A stretch of DNA of 64,000 nt from Candidatus Poribacteria bacterium (GTDB lineage: Bacteria > Poribacteria > WGA-4E > WGA-3G): NCBI GenBank assembly GCA_022821965.1, contig JAJECN010000061.1:1-64000 (forward strand), given 5' to 3'. Of the stretch, positions 16,287-24,631 are shown piece by piece. The position numbers and the translations under genes are program-made. Position 1 is the first letter of the stretch; the number at the start of each line of letters is the position of its first letter. A model generated the notes under the pieces. That model had not been told where the DNA came from, ran no database searches, and worked only from the letters and a program-made list of their open reading frames with translations.

Positions 16287-17390
16287 ATGAAATCACTTTT
16301 GAAAAACCTGACATTTATCATTATTTTCCTCCTTTTTGTCGGTTTCGGCTTCAGCGTCTATGTTCTTCAAGCACCCCCTGTTGAGCAGAAAGGTGCGCCG
16401 AAACTGCAGATTCACACACGTACGGCACTGCGGAGCAGACCTACAGTAAACTCAAAACCGATTCGTTATACCACAGATGTATACCGTTTTAGTATGGATC
16501 GGCAATACATTAGCAATCTGAATAGCGGTAAATTAGAGCGTGAACTTCTGTTTAGCGCAGGATTGGCGCATCGCGCACGGTTGAAAGCACAACGTTTAGA
16601 TGAATCTCTAAAAACAGCGACCGATTGGCAAAAGATGTTTGCCGATTTTACTGAGGACATTCGATTCCGTTCAGGTGCATCCCCTATTGAAGTCTTGCTG
16701 AGCGGCGAGGAGTGGTTGCTCAGGGATACCACCGGTGCCGCTTATACAGTCATAAGAACCGACGACCGTGTTGATGTTTATCTGCCCGATCTAAGAGAGG
16801 TATTTGACGCAAACAAAGTTTCCCTATCAACTGATCTGGAAATCTCCATTAAGCAGACAAACAAACGATGGCTCATCACGGATAAAGGATACAAACAGGC
16901 TTACAGCATTGTGAACGGTGAGGGTAAACTCAATGTCTTTCAGCAATCGAAGTTTGAAATTCTGACGTTCCTGTTTGAAATAGATGCAGCACTGCAAAAT
17001 TCGCTTGCACAAGAAAAGTTGCCTACTGAATTGAACCAAGAATTTGTGATGGAAAAAATCCCATTGTCGCGACGGGCGAAAGTCTCCGCGAACGAAAACG
17101 GGACAAGTTGGCAAATAACCAGTCCTCCCTTGAAGTATAATATCCGAAATGAGGACGGTCGATTGAAGGTTTATCTTGATCTTGAGAGTAGATGGCTCCT
17201 CGTCAAGGTTGATGACAGCATAAAAGGTTGGGTGCAAAGCGAGCGCGGAACCATTTTCAAGCCATCCCCACCAACACCCAGTTCACGCCAGCAAGTCAAA
17301 GAACGGCTTCTCGTACTCATTGATGAATTGAAAGAGAAAGTTGGACTCTCCGATGCAGAAAGTAAAGCCGAAAATACTGCGTCCCGGTAG
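16287..17390 (+). CDS. Membrane-anchored or secreted protein with SH3-like C-terminal segment
   Basis: The 367-residue protein has one N-terminal hydrophobic segment (about residues 8-29) without a clear cleavage site, so a signal anchor is likely. The rest is soluble and extracytoplasmic. Near residues 300-325 the pattern WLLVKVDDSIKGWVQSERG resembles a bacterial SH3 (SH3b) strand pair, and a similar Trp-containing segment ending in GYKQAY occurs near 195-207. The C-terminal 40 residues form a charged helix. I recognise no named family. The 3' end overlaps the next gene by 38 bp, which fits a translationally coupled pair with a peptidoglycan hydrolase; a cell-wall role is therefore a guess from context. 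Confidence 0.7.
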   Translation: MKSLLKNLTFIIIFLLFVGFGFSVYVLQAPPVEQKGAPKLQIHTRTALRSRPTVNSKPIRYTTDVYRFSMDRQYISNLNSGKLERELLFSAGLAHRARLKAQRLDESLKTATDWQKMFADFTEDIRFRSGASPIEVLLSGEEWLLRDTTGAAYTVIRTDDRVDVYLPDLREVFDANKVSLSTDLEISIKQTNKRWLITDKGYKQAYSIVNGEGKLNVFQQSKFEILTFLFEIDAALQNSLAQEKLPTELNQEFVMEKIPLSRRAKVSANENGTSWQITSPPLKYNIRNEDGRLKVYLDLESRWLLVKVDDSIKGWVQSERGTIFKPSPPTPSSRQQVKERLLVLIDELKEKVGLSDAESKAENTASR

Positions 17391-18405
17391 CCGCGTCGCA
17401 GCGATTTCGATGTCTTGGGGCGGTCCCGGCACTGTTCCGTACCGCTACCAGATTGGTAAACAGCAATTTGAAGAAGAATTCGGCGTACAAGTTGTTGAAA
17501 CGGAACACGCCTTACGCGACGCAGACTGGCTTGCCAGAAATCCCAAGGCGCGTGCTGACGATTTAATGGAGGCTTTTACTGATCCAGCAATCGACGGTAT
17601 CATCTCAACGATCGGCGGTGAAGATTCCATCCGCACGCTGCCCTACCTCGACCTGGACCTGATTCGGAAGAACCCCAAGGTCTTTATGGGATATTCGGAT
17701 ACGACTATTTCGCACGCGGTCTGCTTTAAAGCAGGCATTGTGTCATTCTACGGTCCCTCGTTTATGGCAGGATTTGCCGAAAACCGCGGGATGTTTCCGT
17801 ATATGGTGGATGCCGTTCGACGTACCCTCTTTTCTACTGAACCCATTGGTGTTATTGAACCGAACCGAACGGGCTGGACAGTTGAATATCTGCCGTGGGA
17901 GGATCCTGAAAATCAATCCATTCGCCGAAAACTGAACCCCTGCACGGGTTGGAAGTTCCATCAGGACGAAGGTGTCGTTGAGGGGCAGCTTTTCGGGGGC
18001 TGTGTTGAGGTCTTGGACTGGCTTCGCGGCACCGACTACTTCCCTTCTGCTAACGATCTCCAAGGTGCCGTTCTCTTTCTGGAGACCTCTGAAGAGGCAG
18101 CACCGCCTTCGTTTCTGGCAAGGTTTGTGAGATGCATCGCAGCGATGGGCATCCTTGAAGGACTTAACGGTATTCTACTCGGACGACCCGGCGGAGGCGT
18201 TGATCCCGACACTTTCCACGAATACGACGATGCCCTCTGTAAAACTGTCCGCGAAGAACACGGGTTAAACGACATGCCAATTGTCACCAATATGGACTTC
18301 GGACACACAGATCCGATGTTCGTCATCCCGATAGGCATAAAGGTTCGTATTGACTCCACCAAACAGGAAATCGCCATTGACGAAGCAGCAGTTACCGAAA
18401 ACTGA
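17353..18405 (+). CDS. LD-carboxypeptidase / MccF-like serine peptidase (S66)
   Basis: The product (350 residues from the ATG at 17353; a TTG at 17341 is possible) has the S66 family catalytic triad: nucleophile Ser115 in MGYSDTT, Glu244 in LFLETSEE and His318 in FGHTDP. The N-terminal RPGSRVAAISMSWGG and the IISTIGGEDSIR segment are typical. S66 enzymes either trim murein tetrapeptides (LdcA) or cleave acyl-sulfamoyl nucleotides (MccF, microcin C immunity). The pattern here resembles the MccF-like group somewhat more, but assignment between the two is uncertain. There is no signal peptide, so it is cytoplasmic. It overlaps the preceding gene by 38 bp. Confidence 0.88.
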   Translation: MQKVKPKILRPGSRVAAISMSWGGPGTVPYRYQIGKQQFEEEFGVQVVETEHALRDADWLARNPKARADDLMEAFTDPAIDGIISTIGGEDSIRTLPYLDLDLIRKNPKVFMGYSDTTISHAVCFKAGIVSFYGPSFMAGFAENRGMFPYMVDAVRRTLFSTEPIGVIEPNRTGWTVEYLPWEDPENQSIRRKLNPCTGWKFHQDEGVVEGQLFGGCVEVLDWLRGTDYFPSANDLQGAVLFLETSEEAAPPSFLARFVRCIAAMGILEGLNGILLGRPGGGVDPDTFHEYDDALCKTVREEHGLNDMPIVTNMDFGHTDPMFVIPIGIKVRIDSTKQEIAIDEAAVTEN

Positions 18406-18423
18406 CACAAAAAATTAGTCTTT

Positions 18424-18565
18424 GTAGGTTGGGTTGAACGGATTGCCCCAGAACGATTGTCTGTCAAAAAACACTAATCGCTTTGGACAGTTGACAGTGT
18501 GAAGATAGCGAGTGAAACCCAACACTTTTTCTACACCGAATTTCTCATTTCCGTTCAACCCAACC
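18424..18565. repeat. GGGTTGAACG dispersed repeat, copy 1
   Basis: A 16-bp perfect inverted repeat, GGTTGGGTTGAACGGA at 18427-18442 and its complement at 18550-18565, flanks a segment containing AGTGAAACCCAACA at 18511-18524. Related copies are at 29190 and 36683. It fills most of the 290-bp gap before the glycosyltransferase gene, in which I see no coding sequence. Confidence 0.75.
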
Positions 18566-18696
18566 GATTGCACGCTCGGCATAAAATAAAACTAAGCTAA
18601 AGCATATAGCACTGCAACAACGGCGCAGTGCGGGACCGATATGACACCCGTATTTACTAAAGGAGTCTGATTGCACGCTTGGCGTTAATTAAAAAT

Positions 18697-19887
18697 ATGA
18701 AGATTCTTTTTCTTTCCCCTACCGTGCCATTCCCGCTCACCGATGGCGGACGCATCCGGGTGTTCAACCTCCTCAAACAGATCGCACAGAAAAGCGACGT
18801 AACACTCCTCGCCTTAGAGACACAACCAACAGATGCAGACGGTGTTTCCCAACTCCAGCAATTAGGTATTCAGGTCCACCTCGTCCCAAACGCACCGACA
18901 CTTCCACGTCTATCACTCGGCACACTCGTCAACGCCTTCTTCAAACGACAACCCATCACTGTGGCGCGCTACGACCTCCCTGTTTATCGTCAGAAGTTCA
19001 AAGAGTTAATCGCAACCGATACTTTCGATCTCGTCCATTATGAGATGTTCCACACAGCACAGTTTCGGACAGAGACAGATCTGCCCAGCGTGCTTTCACA
19101 ACAGAACGTCGATTCCGCGATCTGGCGGCGACTCTGCAGTGAAACCATCAACCCGTTCTATAAATTCGCATACTGGACGCAGCAACTCGCATTCCAACGC
19201 TATGAACAGGTGCTAAGTCCGAAATTCGATGCCGTAACGTGCACCTCCGACATCGATGCCGCCGTTTTCCAACGACACTGTGCGGAAGACGTTATTGAGA
19301 TAATTCCGAACGGTGTCGATGTCGCACATTACCAGCCCAACTTTTCCGCTGAGGCTCTCGCACACCTCATATATATCGGGAGCATGGACTGGTATCCCAA
19401 CGAAGACGCTGTCGCTTTTTTTGCCGATGAGGTGTTACCCCAGATTCACGCCGAGGTCCCCGAGGTCAAATTTTCGATTGTTGGTGGAAATCCATCGGCA
19501 CGTGTCCAAAAGTTAGCGGAGAGAGAAGGGATTGTTGTCACCGGACGTGTACCGGAGATTAAACCTTACTTCGCCGAGGCGACGGTTTTTGTTGTGCCGT
19601 TGCGCATTGGGAGCGGCACCCGCCTGAAAATCCTTGAAGCGTTAGCGATGGGCAAAGCGATTGCCTCTACCTCGGTCGGTGCGGAGGGATTGGATCTCAA
19701 AGATGGCGAGGAAATCTTCATCGCTGACGAACCGACGGTCTTTGCCGAAGCGGTCACCCGATTGCTCAAAGACCCATCCCTTCGCCGTAGAATTGGCGAA
19801 AACGGTCGCGCCCGCGTAGAGCAGGATTACGATTGGCAGAGCATCGCCGAGAAACTCCACCTACTCTATACCAAAATCCTCCACTAA
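18697..19887 (+). CDS. Glycosyltransferase family 4
   Basis: The 396-residue protein (ATG at 18697; a TTG at 18679 would add six residues) is a GT-B retaining glycosyltransferase. The N-terminus MKILFLSPTVPFPLTDGGRIR has the acceptor-side glycine loop, IIPNGVDVAHYQP (about 206-218) is the linker, LIYIGSMDWYPNEDAV begins the donor domain, and RIGSGTRLKILEALAMGKAI (about 306-325) carries the EX7E nucleotide-sugar motif. It probably adds a sugar to a cell-surface glycan in the cytoplasm or at the inner membrane. The segment resembles the sugar transferases of the PEP-CTERM/exosortase type, but no such cluster is here. It stands alone. Confidence 0.88.
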   Translation: MKILFLSPTVPFPLTDGGRIRVFNLLKQIAQKSDVTLLALETQPTDADGVSQLQQLGIQVHLVPNAPTLPRLSLGTLVNAFFKRQPITVARYDLPVYRQKFKELIATDTFDLVHYEMFHTAQFRTETDLPSVLSQQNVDSAIWRRLCSETINPFYKFAYWTQQLAFQRYEQVLSPKFDAVTCTSDIDAAVFQRHCAEDVIEIIPNGVDVAHYQPNFSAEALAHLIYIGSMDWYPNEDAVAFFADEVLPQIHAEVPEVKFSIVGGNPSARVQKLAEREGIVVTGRVPEIKPYFAEATVFVVPLRIGSGTRLKILEALAMGKAIASTSVGAEGLDLKDGEEIFIADEPTVFAEAVTRLLKDPSLRRRIGENGRARVEQDYDWQSIAEKLHLLYTKILH

Positions 19888-19907
19888 GATCACAAGAAAA
19901 CCTTTGG

Positions 19908-20954
19908 TCATTTCTTTCGAGACTTGTGCTTTTCTCTCCACTGCGGGTACGCATCTGCAAGGAGCTTAGCGGCCCAGCCACCGTAGTAGGCGTAGCCGGT
20001 GCGGCGTTCCTGCCCAATCTCGGAGAACGAGTAGCGGACCACCGAGTCGCGGTCGAGAAAGATTGGACGATTGCTGCCGAGCTCGTAGAAACGCGCCCAG
20101 ATCGGTCCCGCGTCGGGATCCGCCACGACCCGCTTATCGTCCTGCCCCTCTGCGTCAGTGAACCGCTCTAAACGGATGCCGTGGATAGCGACGCTCCTGA
20201 ACCACTCAACGGATCCTTCAACAGCAGCGATGATCTCTGGCGTGGGTTCTTCGACAGACATCAGGAATCGCACGACACCTACACTTTCAGCACCTGAGAG
20301 CGACGGAGGCTCATAAGAACGTGCCCACGCTGGCGCAAGTGTTTTTTCGTCATGCTGCGCGCACCAAGCCGTGAGCTCACCATTCTGCTTGATTTGCGTG
20401 CGTAGAATGCAGTCAATACCCTTGGTTACAGCAGCTTCAGCCTTCGTGCGGTACTCCGTTTCCAAAAACCCATAGTCGGAAGATTCAGAGACATCTCGGA
20501 GGAGTTCGAGAATTCGCACCATAGCGTTGTCATTGAACGTGATGTGACGATGGTAGCCTTTACTTAGTGGATAAAACTGTGGCCACCCGCCATTCGGGTA
20601 TTGCGCTTCAAGGATGTGAGAAAGACCTTTGAGAAATGCTTGTTGGTAGCGAGGCTCGTTTGTTGCACGAAATGCACGCGCAAGAAACCGTAGTTCGTTA
20701 ATAGTCGCACTGTTGTCAAACGTTCCATGCAGGTCCTCACTTTTACCCTCAAACGGCTCAGATGCCGTGTCTCTATTCTTGGGCCAACTGCCGTGCGGTG
20801 TCTGCCACGTGAGGACGTTGTCGGCAATACGGCGACCTTCCTCGCTCTGGAACCATTCAACGGATTGCTTCGCGTATCGGGAAGGAACGGTCGCATCGGA
20901 AGATGACAGAAGCAAAAGTAGCAAGACATAGATAGTAGCAAGTTGCAGTTTCAT
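19908..20954 (-). CDS. pelA: Secreted pectate lyase, PL10 type
   Basis: The 348-residue product has a Sec signal (about 1-22) and an alpha/alpha-toroid typical of polysaccharide lyase family 10, which cleaves polygalacturonate by Ca-assisted beta-elimination outside the cytoplasm. Family motifs appear in order: TPHGSWPKNRD (about 52-62), GTFDNSATINELRFLA, YPNGGWPQFYP (about 122-132), ITFNDNAMVRILELL, WCAQHDE, and ARSYEPPSLSGAES (about 214-227), which holds the catalytic Arg region. AAAGGGGA precedes the ATG. A pectate lyase in a marine-type genome points to use of algal or plant uronates. It converges on the GT4 gene with no obvious terminator. Confidence 0.87.
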   Translation of the reverse strand: MKLQLATIYVLLLLLLSSSDATVPSRYAKQSVEWFQSEEGRRIADNVLTWQTPHGSWPKNRDTASEPFEGKSEDLHGTFDNSATINELRFLARAFRATNEPRYQQAFLKGLSHILEAQYPNGGWPQFYPLSKGYHRHITFNDNAMVRILELLRDVSESSDYGFLETEYRTKAEAAVTKGIDCILRTQIKQNGELTAWCAQHDEKTLAPAWARSYEPPSLSGAESVGVVRFLMSVEEPTPEIIAAVEGSVEWFRSVAIHGIRLERFTDAEGQDDKRVVADPDAGPIWARFYELGSNRPIFLDRDSVVRYSFSEIGQERRTGYAYYGGWAAKLLADAYPQWREKHKSRKK

Positions 20955-21253
20955 GATAGTCCCCTTTCATTAGTAGCCAGAGGGTGTCGCTTATAGTGAA
21001 ACCTACAATTAAGTAGACACTTTTCCTCTAACAAAAAACATTTCGTAGGGGGTTTTGCTTGGGTGTTTCTTCAAGGTCCCCTCGCCCGTCTCTCAAAATG
21101 TGTCCTATTAATTCTAAACTTTACTATAAATACTATAGTTTGGACAGTTTTTATCCAGATCAGGTGCTGTTTCCACCGCATTTTACGTATTTTCTGCGCA
21201 TTATAACCACAAACGCAACTCAAAAAAAAATAAACGTAGATGCAGTCATGTGC

Positions 21254-21278
21254 AGCCCCGTAGGGGCGAAATGTGTAT
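21254..21278 (+). repeat. AGCCCC hairpin repeat, copy 1
   Basis: AGCCCCGTAGGGGCGAAATG followed by TGTAT. CCCC/GGGG form a short stem. It is repeated 51 bp further on. Confidence 0.7.
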
Positions 21279-21304
21279 AGAAACGCCATACCTCCCAAGG
21301 TCCA

Positions 21305-21329
21305 AGCCCCAGCGGGGCGAAATGTGTAT
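21305..21329 (+). repeat. AGCCCC hairpin repeat, copy 2
   Basis: AGCCCCAGCGGGGCGAAATG followed by TGTAT, differing from copy 1 only in the loop. Confidence 0.7.
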
Positions 21330-21367
21330 TGCTTAAAATCGTCCAAAGTTTACTTAAATAACCAGAA

Positions 21368-21478
21368 CTATCGCTTGAGTGTATTGACAATTTCTTCGTT
21401 GCCCTCACGCAACGCCAGGTCGAGAGCGGTCTCCTTTTCAAATTCTGCCTGCCAGCGTTCAATGAGTCTTTGGTTCAT
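21368..21478 (-). CDS. 36-residue mini-ORF resembling an ankyrin-repeat end
   Basis: An ATG at 21478 is preceded by AAGGAG with a 6-nt gap on the minus strand, and the frame runs 36 codons to TAG. The product reads MNQRLIERWQAEFEKETALD then LALREGNEEIVNTLKR. The second half fits the helix pair of an ankyrin repeat (TALDLALREGNEEIV). It may be a real microprotein or the remnant of an ankyrin gene whose body was lost; the good ribosome site argues for translation. It is divergent from the LamG gene. Confidence 0.4.
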   Translation of the reverse strand: MNQRLIERWQAEFEKETALDLALREGNEEIVNTLKR

Positions 21479-21700
21479 CTAATCTCCTTATCCAAGTAAT
21501 AGGCTTCACAGACCGTCGAATTGGACTATCAAAAGTATACCACACAAAATCGGAAAGAGCAAGATGTAAGGAACTGGAAATCCAGAACTATAGACGCAAT
21601 CCCAAAAAGTTGATTTTCTTTCTCCGATGTGCTAATATGTAACCAACTTGAACAAAACCCTCCAGTCTCAATAACGAACCACTTAAAAGGAGCTATTCCG

Positions 21701-22450
21701 ATGAAAGTTTTTATGTTAACTTTAACAATCACCCTTCTGCTGATGGGGAGCATTTCAGGGATTGCCGGTGAAGATCCAGATTTAGTGGCGTACTTCCCCT
21801 TTGACGGGAGTGAAGAGGATGCATCTGGAAACGATAACCACGGCGAAATTACAGGCGGATCCAAGTGGGTTAAAGGCAAATTCGGAGATGCAATCGAACT
21901 TGACGCAGCCGCTTATGTCGAACTACAAGCCTCCGACTCTCTCCACGGAGATTTCTTCAAAGAAGACCCGTTCACAATTTCCGCATGGATAAACCCCAAC
22001 TTCGAGGGAACCACATGGGAACATATCTGGCGGAGCTTACCTGGAGCTTCTGGACACAACACCTTATTCATTAACAAAGACCAAGGACTCATCTCATGGC
22101 GCGGACGGGTCGGCGGATGGACAGTCCTGTGTCAAACTGATGGCGGAATCGTTGAAGCGGATAAGTGGATGCACGTAGCCGTTACAGGCGATGGCGATAA
22201 ATTCAAAATTTATGCCGATGGAGAGATGGTCGCCGAGACCGATTTCAAAGAAACCGATGGTGCAAACGCCACTTACCGAATCGGTGGTTCCGGGGGCGAG
22301 ACGTTCGCCGGTCTAATGGACGATTACGCAGTCTTCTCCCGTGCGTTAGATGAAGATGAAATCAGTCTGATAATGGACAGCGTTGAAACGTTCCTGCCCG
22401 TTGAACCACAAGGCAAGTTGGCAACGCGCTGGGCAGAACTCAAACGCTAA
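21701..22450 (+). CDS. Secreted LamG (concanavalin-like) domain protein with C-terminal tail motif
   Basis: AAAAGGAG 8 nt before the ATG at 21701 fixes the start; an upstream ATG would put 24 residues before the signal peptide. The Sec signal (about 1-22) is followed by a LamG/concanavalin jelly-roll: LVAYFPFDGSEEDASGNDNHGE (about 27-48), FTISAWINP, WMHVAVTGDGDKFKIYADGE (about 161-180) and GLMDDYAVFSRALDEDEI (about 209-226). Such domains bind carbohydrate or protein ligands outside the cell. The C-terminus is VEPQGKLATRWAELKR, the shared tail. There is no catalytic domain. Confidence 0.85.
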   Translation: MKVFMLTLTITLLLMGSISGIAGEDPDLVAYFPFDGSEEDASGNDNHGEITGGSKWVKGKFGDAIELDAAAYVELQASDSLHGDFFKEDPFTISAWINPNFEGTTWEHIWRSLPGASGHNTLFINKDQGLISWRGRVGGWTVLCQTDGGIVEADKWMHVAVTGDGDKFKIYADGEMVAETDFKETDGANATYRIGGSGGETFAGLMDDYAVFSRALDEDEISLIMDSVETFLPVEPQGKLATRWAELKR

Positions 22451-22461
22451 TTCCAGACCTG

Positions 22462-22488
22462 GTAGGTGCGGTTCACAACCGCATCTAC
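22462..22488. repeat. TAGG-GCGGTT hairpin repeat
   Basis: Nested dyad GTAG-G-TGCGGTT-CAC-AACCGCA-T-CTAC (stems of 7 and 4 bp) directly after the LamG gene. A half copy (AACCGCATCTAC) occurs near 22863 and a related hairpin at 51787. It could also act as the LamG terminator. Confidence 0.6.
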
Positions 22489-22560
22489 TGACCATTTTAG
22501 CAGTGTTGGGGAATAATTCTGAAAATTGTAAAATATACTGAGATGGGAGTCCCTATTCAG

Positions 22561-22815
22561 ATGGCTACAATGAAATGCAGTAGGTGCGGCTCTGAGAAGA
22601 TTATGTCCAACTTACGGATTCGGGATCGCTACGATGCAGGCGTAGGACAAGACTTAGAAGTTGAAGTACAGGCTAACCCTGATGCCCTGATTTTCAAGCA
22701 GGCTCATAGGGTAGCGTTGAGAGCAACTGTTTGTGGTGAGTGTGGCAATGTTGGTCTTTCCGTTGAGAATCCACAGACATTATGGAAAGCCTACACCCAA
22801 CGAAAAAATTCGTAG
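22561..22815 (+). CDS. Small zinc-ribbon protein
   Basis: The 84-residue product has two CxxC knuckles, CSRCGS near residues 5-10 and CGECGN near 65-70, a pair spaced to bind one zinc. Between them lies a beta-rich region. The N-terminal MKCSRCGSEKI resembles the zinc-ribbon nucleic-acid-binding proteins that often accompany transcription or translation factors. Three ATGs are possible (22543, 22561, 22570); GGGAG 11 nt before 22561 favours the second slightly. It sits 76 bp before the phosphodiesterase gene. Function is unknown. Confidence 0.65.
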   Translation: MATMKCSRCGSEKIMSNLRIRDRYDAGVGQDLEVEVQANPDALIFKQAHRVALRATVCGECGNVGLSVENPQTLWKAYTQRKNS

Positions 22816-22891
22816 AATGTATTCCGCACCTATTTGACGATGGATGTTTCAGTGTGGTAGCAAACCGCATCTACATACTTACGGAGGAGTG

Positions 22892-24385
22892 ATGGCATCA
22901 ACGGAACCGGACTTCAAACGTTTTGTTTTTATTATAATTGATGGAGCACCCTACGCAATTTTTAAAGGATTGCTCGAAAACGGTGACCTACCGAATATTA
23001 AAAAATACGTCGTAGATCCCGGCAGTTTGAATAAAGCCGTTTCCGTCTTCCCGTCAACAACGGGCCCCGCCTTTATTCCATTTTTCATGGGGTTGTATCC
23101 GGGGACAGCAAATATTCCCGGTATCCGGTGGCTATCCAAATCAAAATTTCATACGCCACATCGCTTCAAACGTCCCGGTGTCTGCAGCTACATGGGGCTT
23201 GATGGGTTGCGCTTTGAAGCCGATTTACCCTCAGGTTTCCCCACCCTGTTTAACTTTTTTTCACCGGTAAGCAATATCTACAATCTACTCGCCCGTGGGT
23301 GTCCGCCTGCTAAAAATCTGACGCGCTGGATCAAACCCTTTGTCTATACTTATGCCCATTTTTCGCATCGATGGCGGTTCGTCAATCGGATTGCAATTCG
23401 TCAGTTCCACAAAGCGATTGAAGCGGGTGATAAGTTTGTAATGTGTCTCTTCCCCGCGATTGATACCTTTTCACACCTCTCGGACATACAATCTCCACAG
23501 GTATTCCAGACTTATCGAGAGATAGACACCGCAATTGGGAATCTCGTCCATACTTTGCAAAAAGCTAACACCCTTGAAGAGACACTCATCCTGATTACCA
23601 GCGACCACGGAATGACCAACACACATACACACATTGATGTCCCTCAGCATTTGGACGATGGCGGTTGGCGGTGTTTGCACTATCCAAAGGTTTGGAGACA
23701 AGGCACCGTATCCGCCAGCATGGTTTCAGGAAACGGAATGACGCATCTTTATTTTAAAAATAGCGGGAAAGGAAAAGGGTGGGGAGAACGCGCGCCTTTC
23801 GAGCAGCTCTGTCAAATGGGGGTCGTTGGCTCACTGATTGAACTGAAGGGATTGGGACTCGTTGCGGGACAGAGCGAAACAGGGGATATCATTGTCCAAA
23901 GCCGAGGCGGACAGGGGAAAATCTCTTGTCACGCACAGGACACAGATGACGAAAATCCACAAAGGGCAACAACGGCTTTTAAATGTGCAGACGCGCTGCG
24001 CTTCTCTTATCAGTTTACTGGAACGGATCCGCTCGGATACGGCGTTCACTACAAAAATCTGTCCTCACGCGATGCACTCCGTGAGACCTACGACAGCCCA
24101 TATCCAGATGGAATCGTTCAATTGTGGCAGATTTTCAAAAGCGAACGAACCGGTGATCTTGTCCTAAGTGCCGAGAGCGGTTATGACCTACGCGCTCGTT
24201 ATGAAATCCCAGAACATCACGCGACCCACGGTGCTTTAATTGCAGAGCATTTGCATATCCCGCTTGCGACGAATTATCCGATCACTGAGCAGTGCATCCG
24301 TTCTGTTGATGTCTTTCCGACGGTACTAAACCTTTGCGGACACAACATTTCGGAACAGTACATTGACGGAAGGGTCGTCAAGTGA
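22892..24385 (+). CDS. Alkaline-phosphatase-superfamily phosphodiesterase/hydrolase
   Basis: The ATG at 22892 follows GGAGGAG directly; an upstream ATG lacks a site. The 497-residue protein belongs to the type I phosphodiesterase/nucleotide pyrophosphatase group. Metal and nucleophile motifs are FIIIDGAP (about 13-20), FPSTTGPAFIPFF with the nucleophile Thr (about 52-64), FPAIDTFSHL (about 187-196), ITSDHGMTNTHTH (about 235-247) and ATHG near residue 460. No signal peptide is visible, so it is probably cytoplasmic or an exporter-independent enzyme. The middle segment (about 270-430) is an insertion relative to simple family members. The substrate could be a phospholipid headgroup, nucleotide or phosphonate. 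Confidence 0.8.
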   Translation: MASTEPDFKRFVFIIIDGAPYAIFKGLLENGDLPNIKKYVVDPGSLNKAVSVFPSTTGPAFIPFFMGLYPGTANIPGIRWLSKSKFHTPHRFKRPGVCSYMGLDGLRFEADLPSGFPTLFNFFSPVSNIYNLLARGCPPAKNLTRWIKPFVYTYAHFSHRWRFVNRIAIRQFHKAIEAGDKFVMCLFPAIDTFSHLSDIQSPQVFQTYREIDTAIGNLVHTLQKANTLEETLILITSDHGMTNTHTHIDVPQHLDDGGWRCLHYPKVWRQGTVSASMVSGNGMTHLYFKNSGKGKGWGERAPFEQLCQMGVVGSLIELKGLGLVAGQSETGDIIVQSRGGQGKISCHAQDTDDENPQRATTAFKCADALRFSYQFTGTDPLGYGVHYKNLSSRDALRETYDSPYPDGIVQLWQIFKSERTGDLVLSAESGYDLRARYEIPEHHATHGALIAEHLHIPLATNYPITEQCIRSVDVFPTVLNLCGHNISEQYIDGRVVK

Positions 24386-24435
24386 ACCGAGATTTTATCC
24401 CACAAATCTCGAAACCGGACACCTTCCTATAGAAG

Positions 24436-24492
24436 CGAGCTCGGCTCGTGACCACGATTATGTTTTACTGGCAAGGCTTCCTGGTCTTGCCA
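24436..24492. repeat. Two hairpins after the phosphodiesterase gene
   Basis: CGAGC-TCG-GCTCG (24436-24448) and TGGCAAG-10 nt-CTTGCCA (24469-24492). They lie in the 246-bp gap before the first ECF gene. Either may terminate transcription, though no long T run follows. Confidence 0.45.
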
Positions 24493-24562
24493 ATTGCAAC
24501 TTCCCATTTTGGGCAAACCGCGCGCTATGTTTTTTCTCAAATCTACTTTCTTCCTAAATTAT

Positions 24563-24588
24563 GCACCTCTTTTCCCATAACTCGCGTC
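24563..24588 (+). promoter_or_regulatory. ECF-type promoter signature, copy 1
   Basis: GCACC (24563-24567, within AAATTATGCACC) and CGTC (24585-24588) are 17 bp apart and TTTATATA follows. The layout matches ECF sigma promoters, whose -10 box is often CGTC. The ECF start codon lies 44 nt downstream. The same signature precedes the genes at 26072 and 47765. Confidence 0.55.
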
Positions 24589-24631
24589 TTTATATACAAG
24601 TGAACAAAAATACGCTTTCTGGAGTTTTTTG

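Larger units (their letters stand above)
20955..21367. other. Repeat-bearing gap without supported genes
   Basis: This 413-bp A/T-rich stretch contains two AGCCCC hairpin repeats (21254 and 21305) and an 18-bp sequence, GTTTTGCTTGGGTGTTTC at 21052-21069, that recurs in reverse complement at 54398-54415. No frame has the look of a gene. Confidence 0.6.

Noticed and set aside
21052-21069. 18-bp sequence shared with 54398-54415 (reverse complement) as an attachment-site pair
   Set aside because: No integrase or recombinase gene is in the window and the two sites flank ordinary genes; a short dispersed repeat is simpler.
21254-21329. Two 25-nt repeats as a CRISPR array
   Set aside because: Only two units with a 26-nt gap, the repeats are small hairpins with variable loops, and there are no cas genes.
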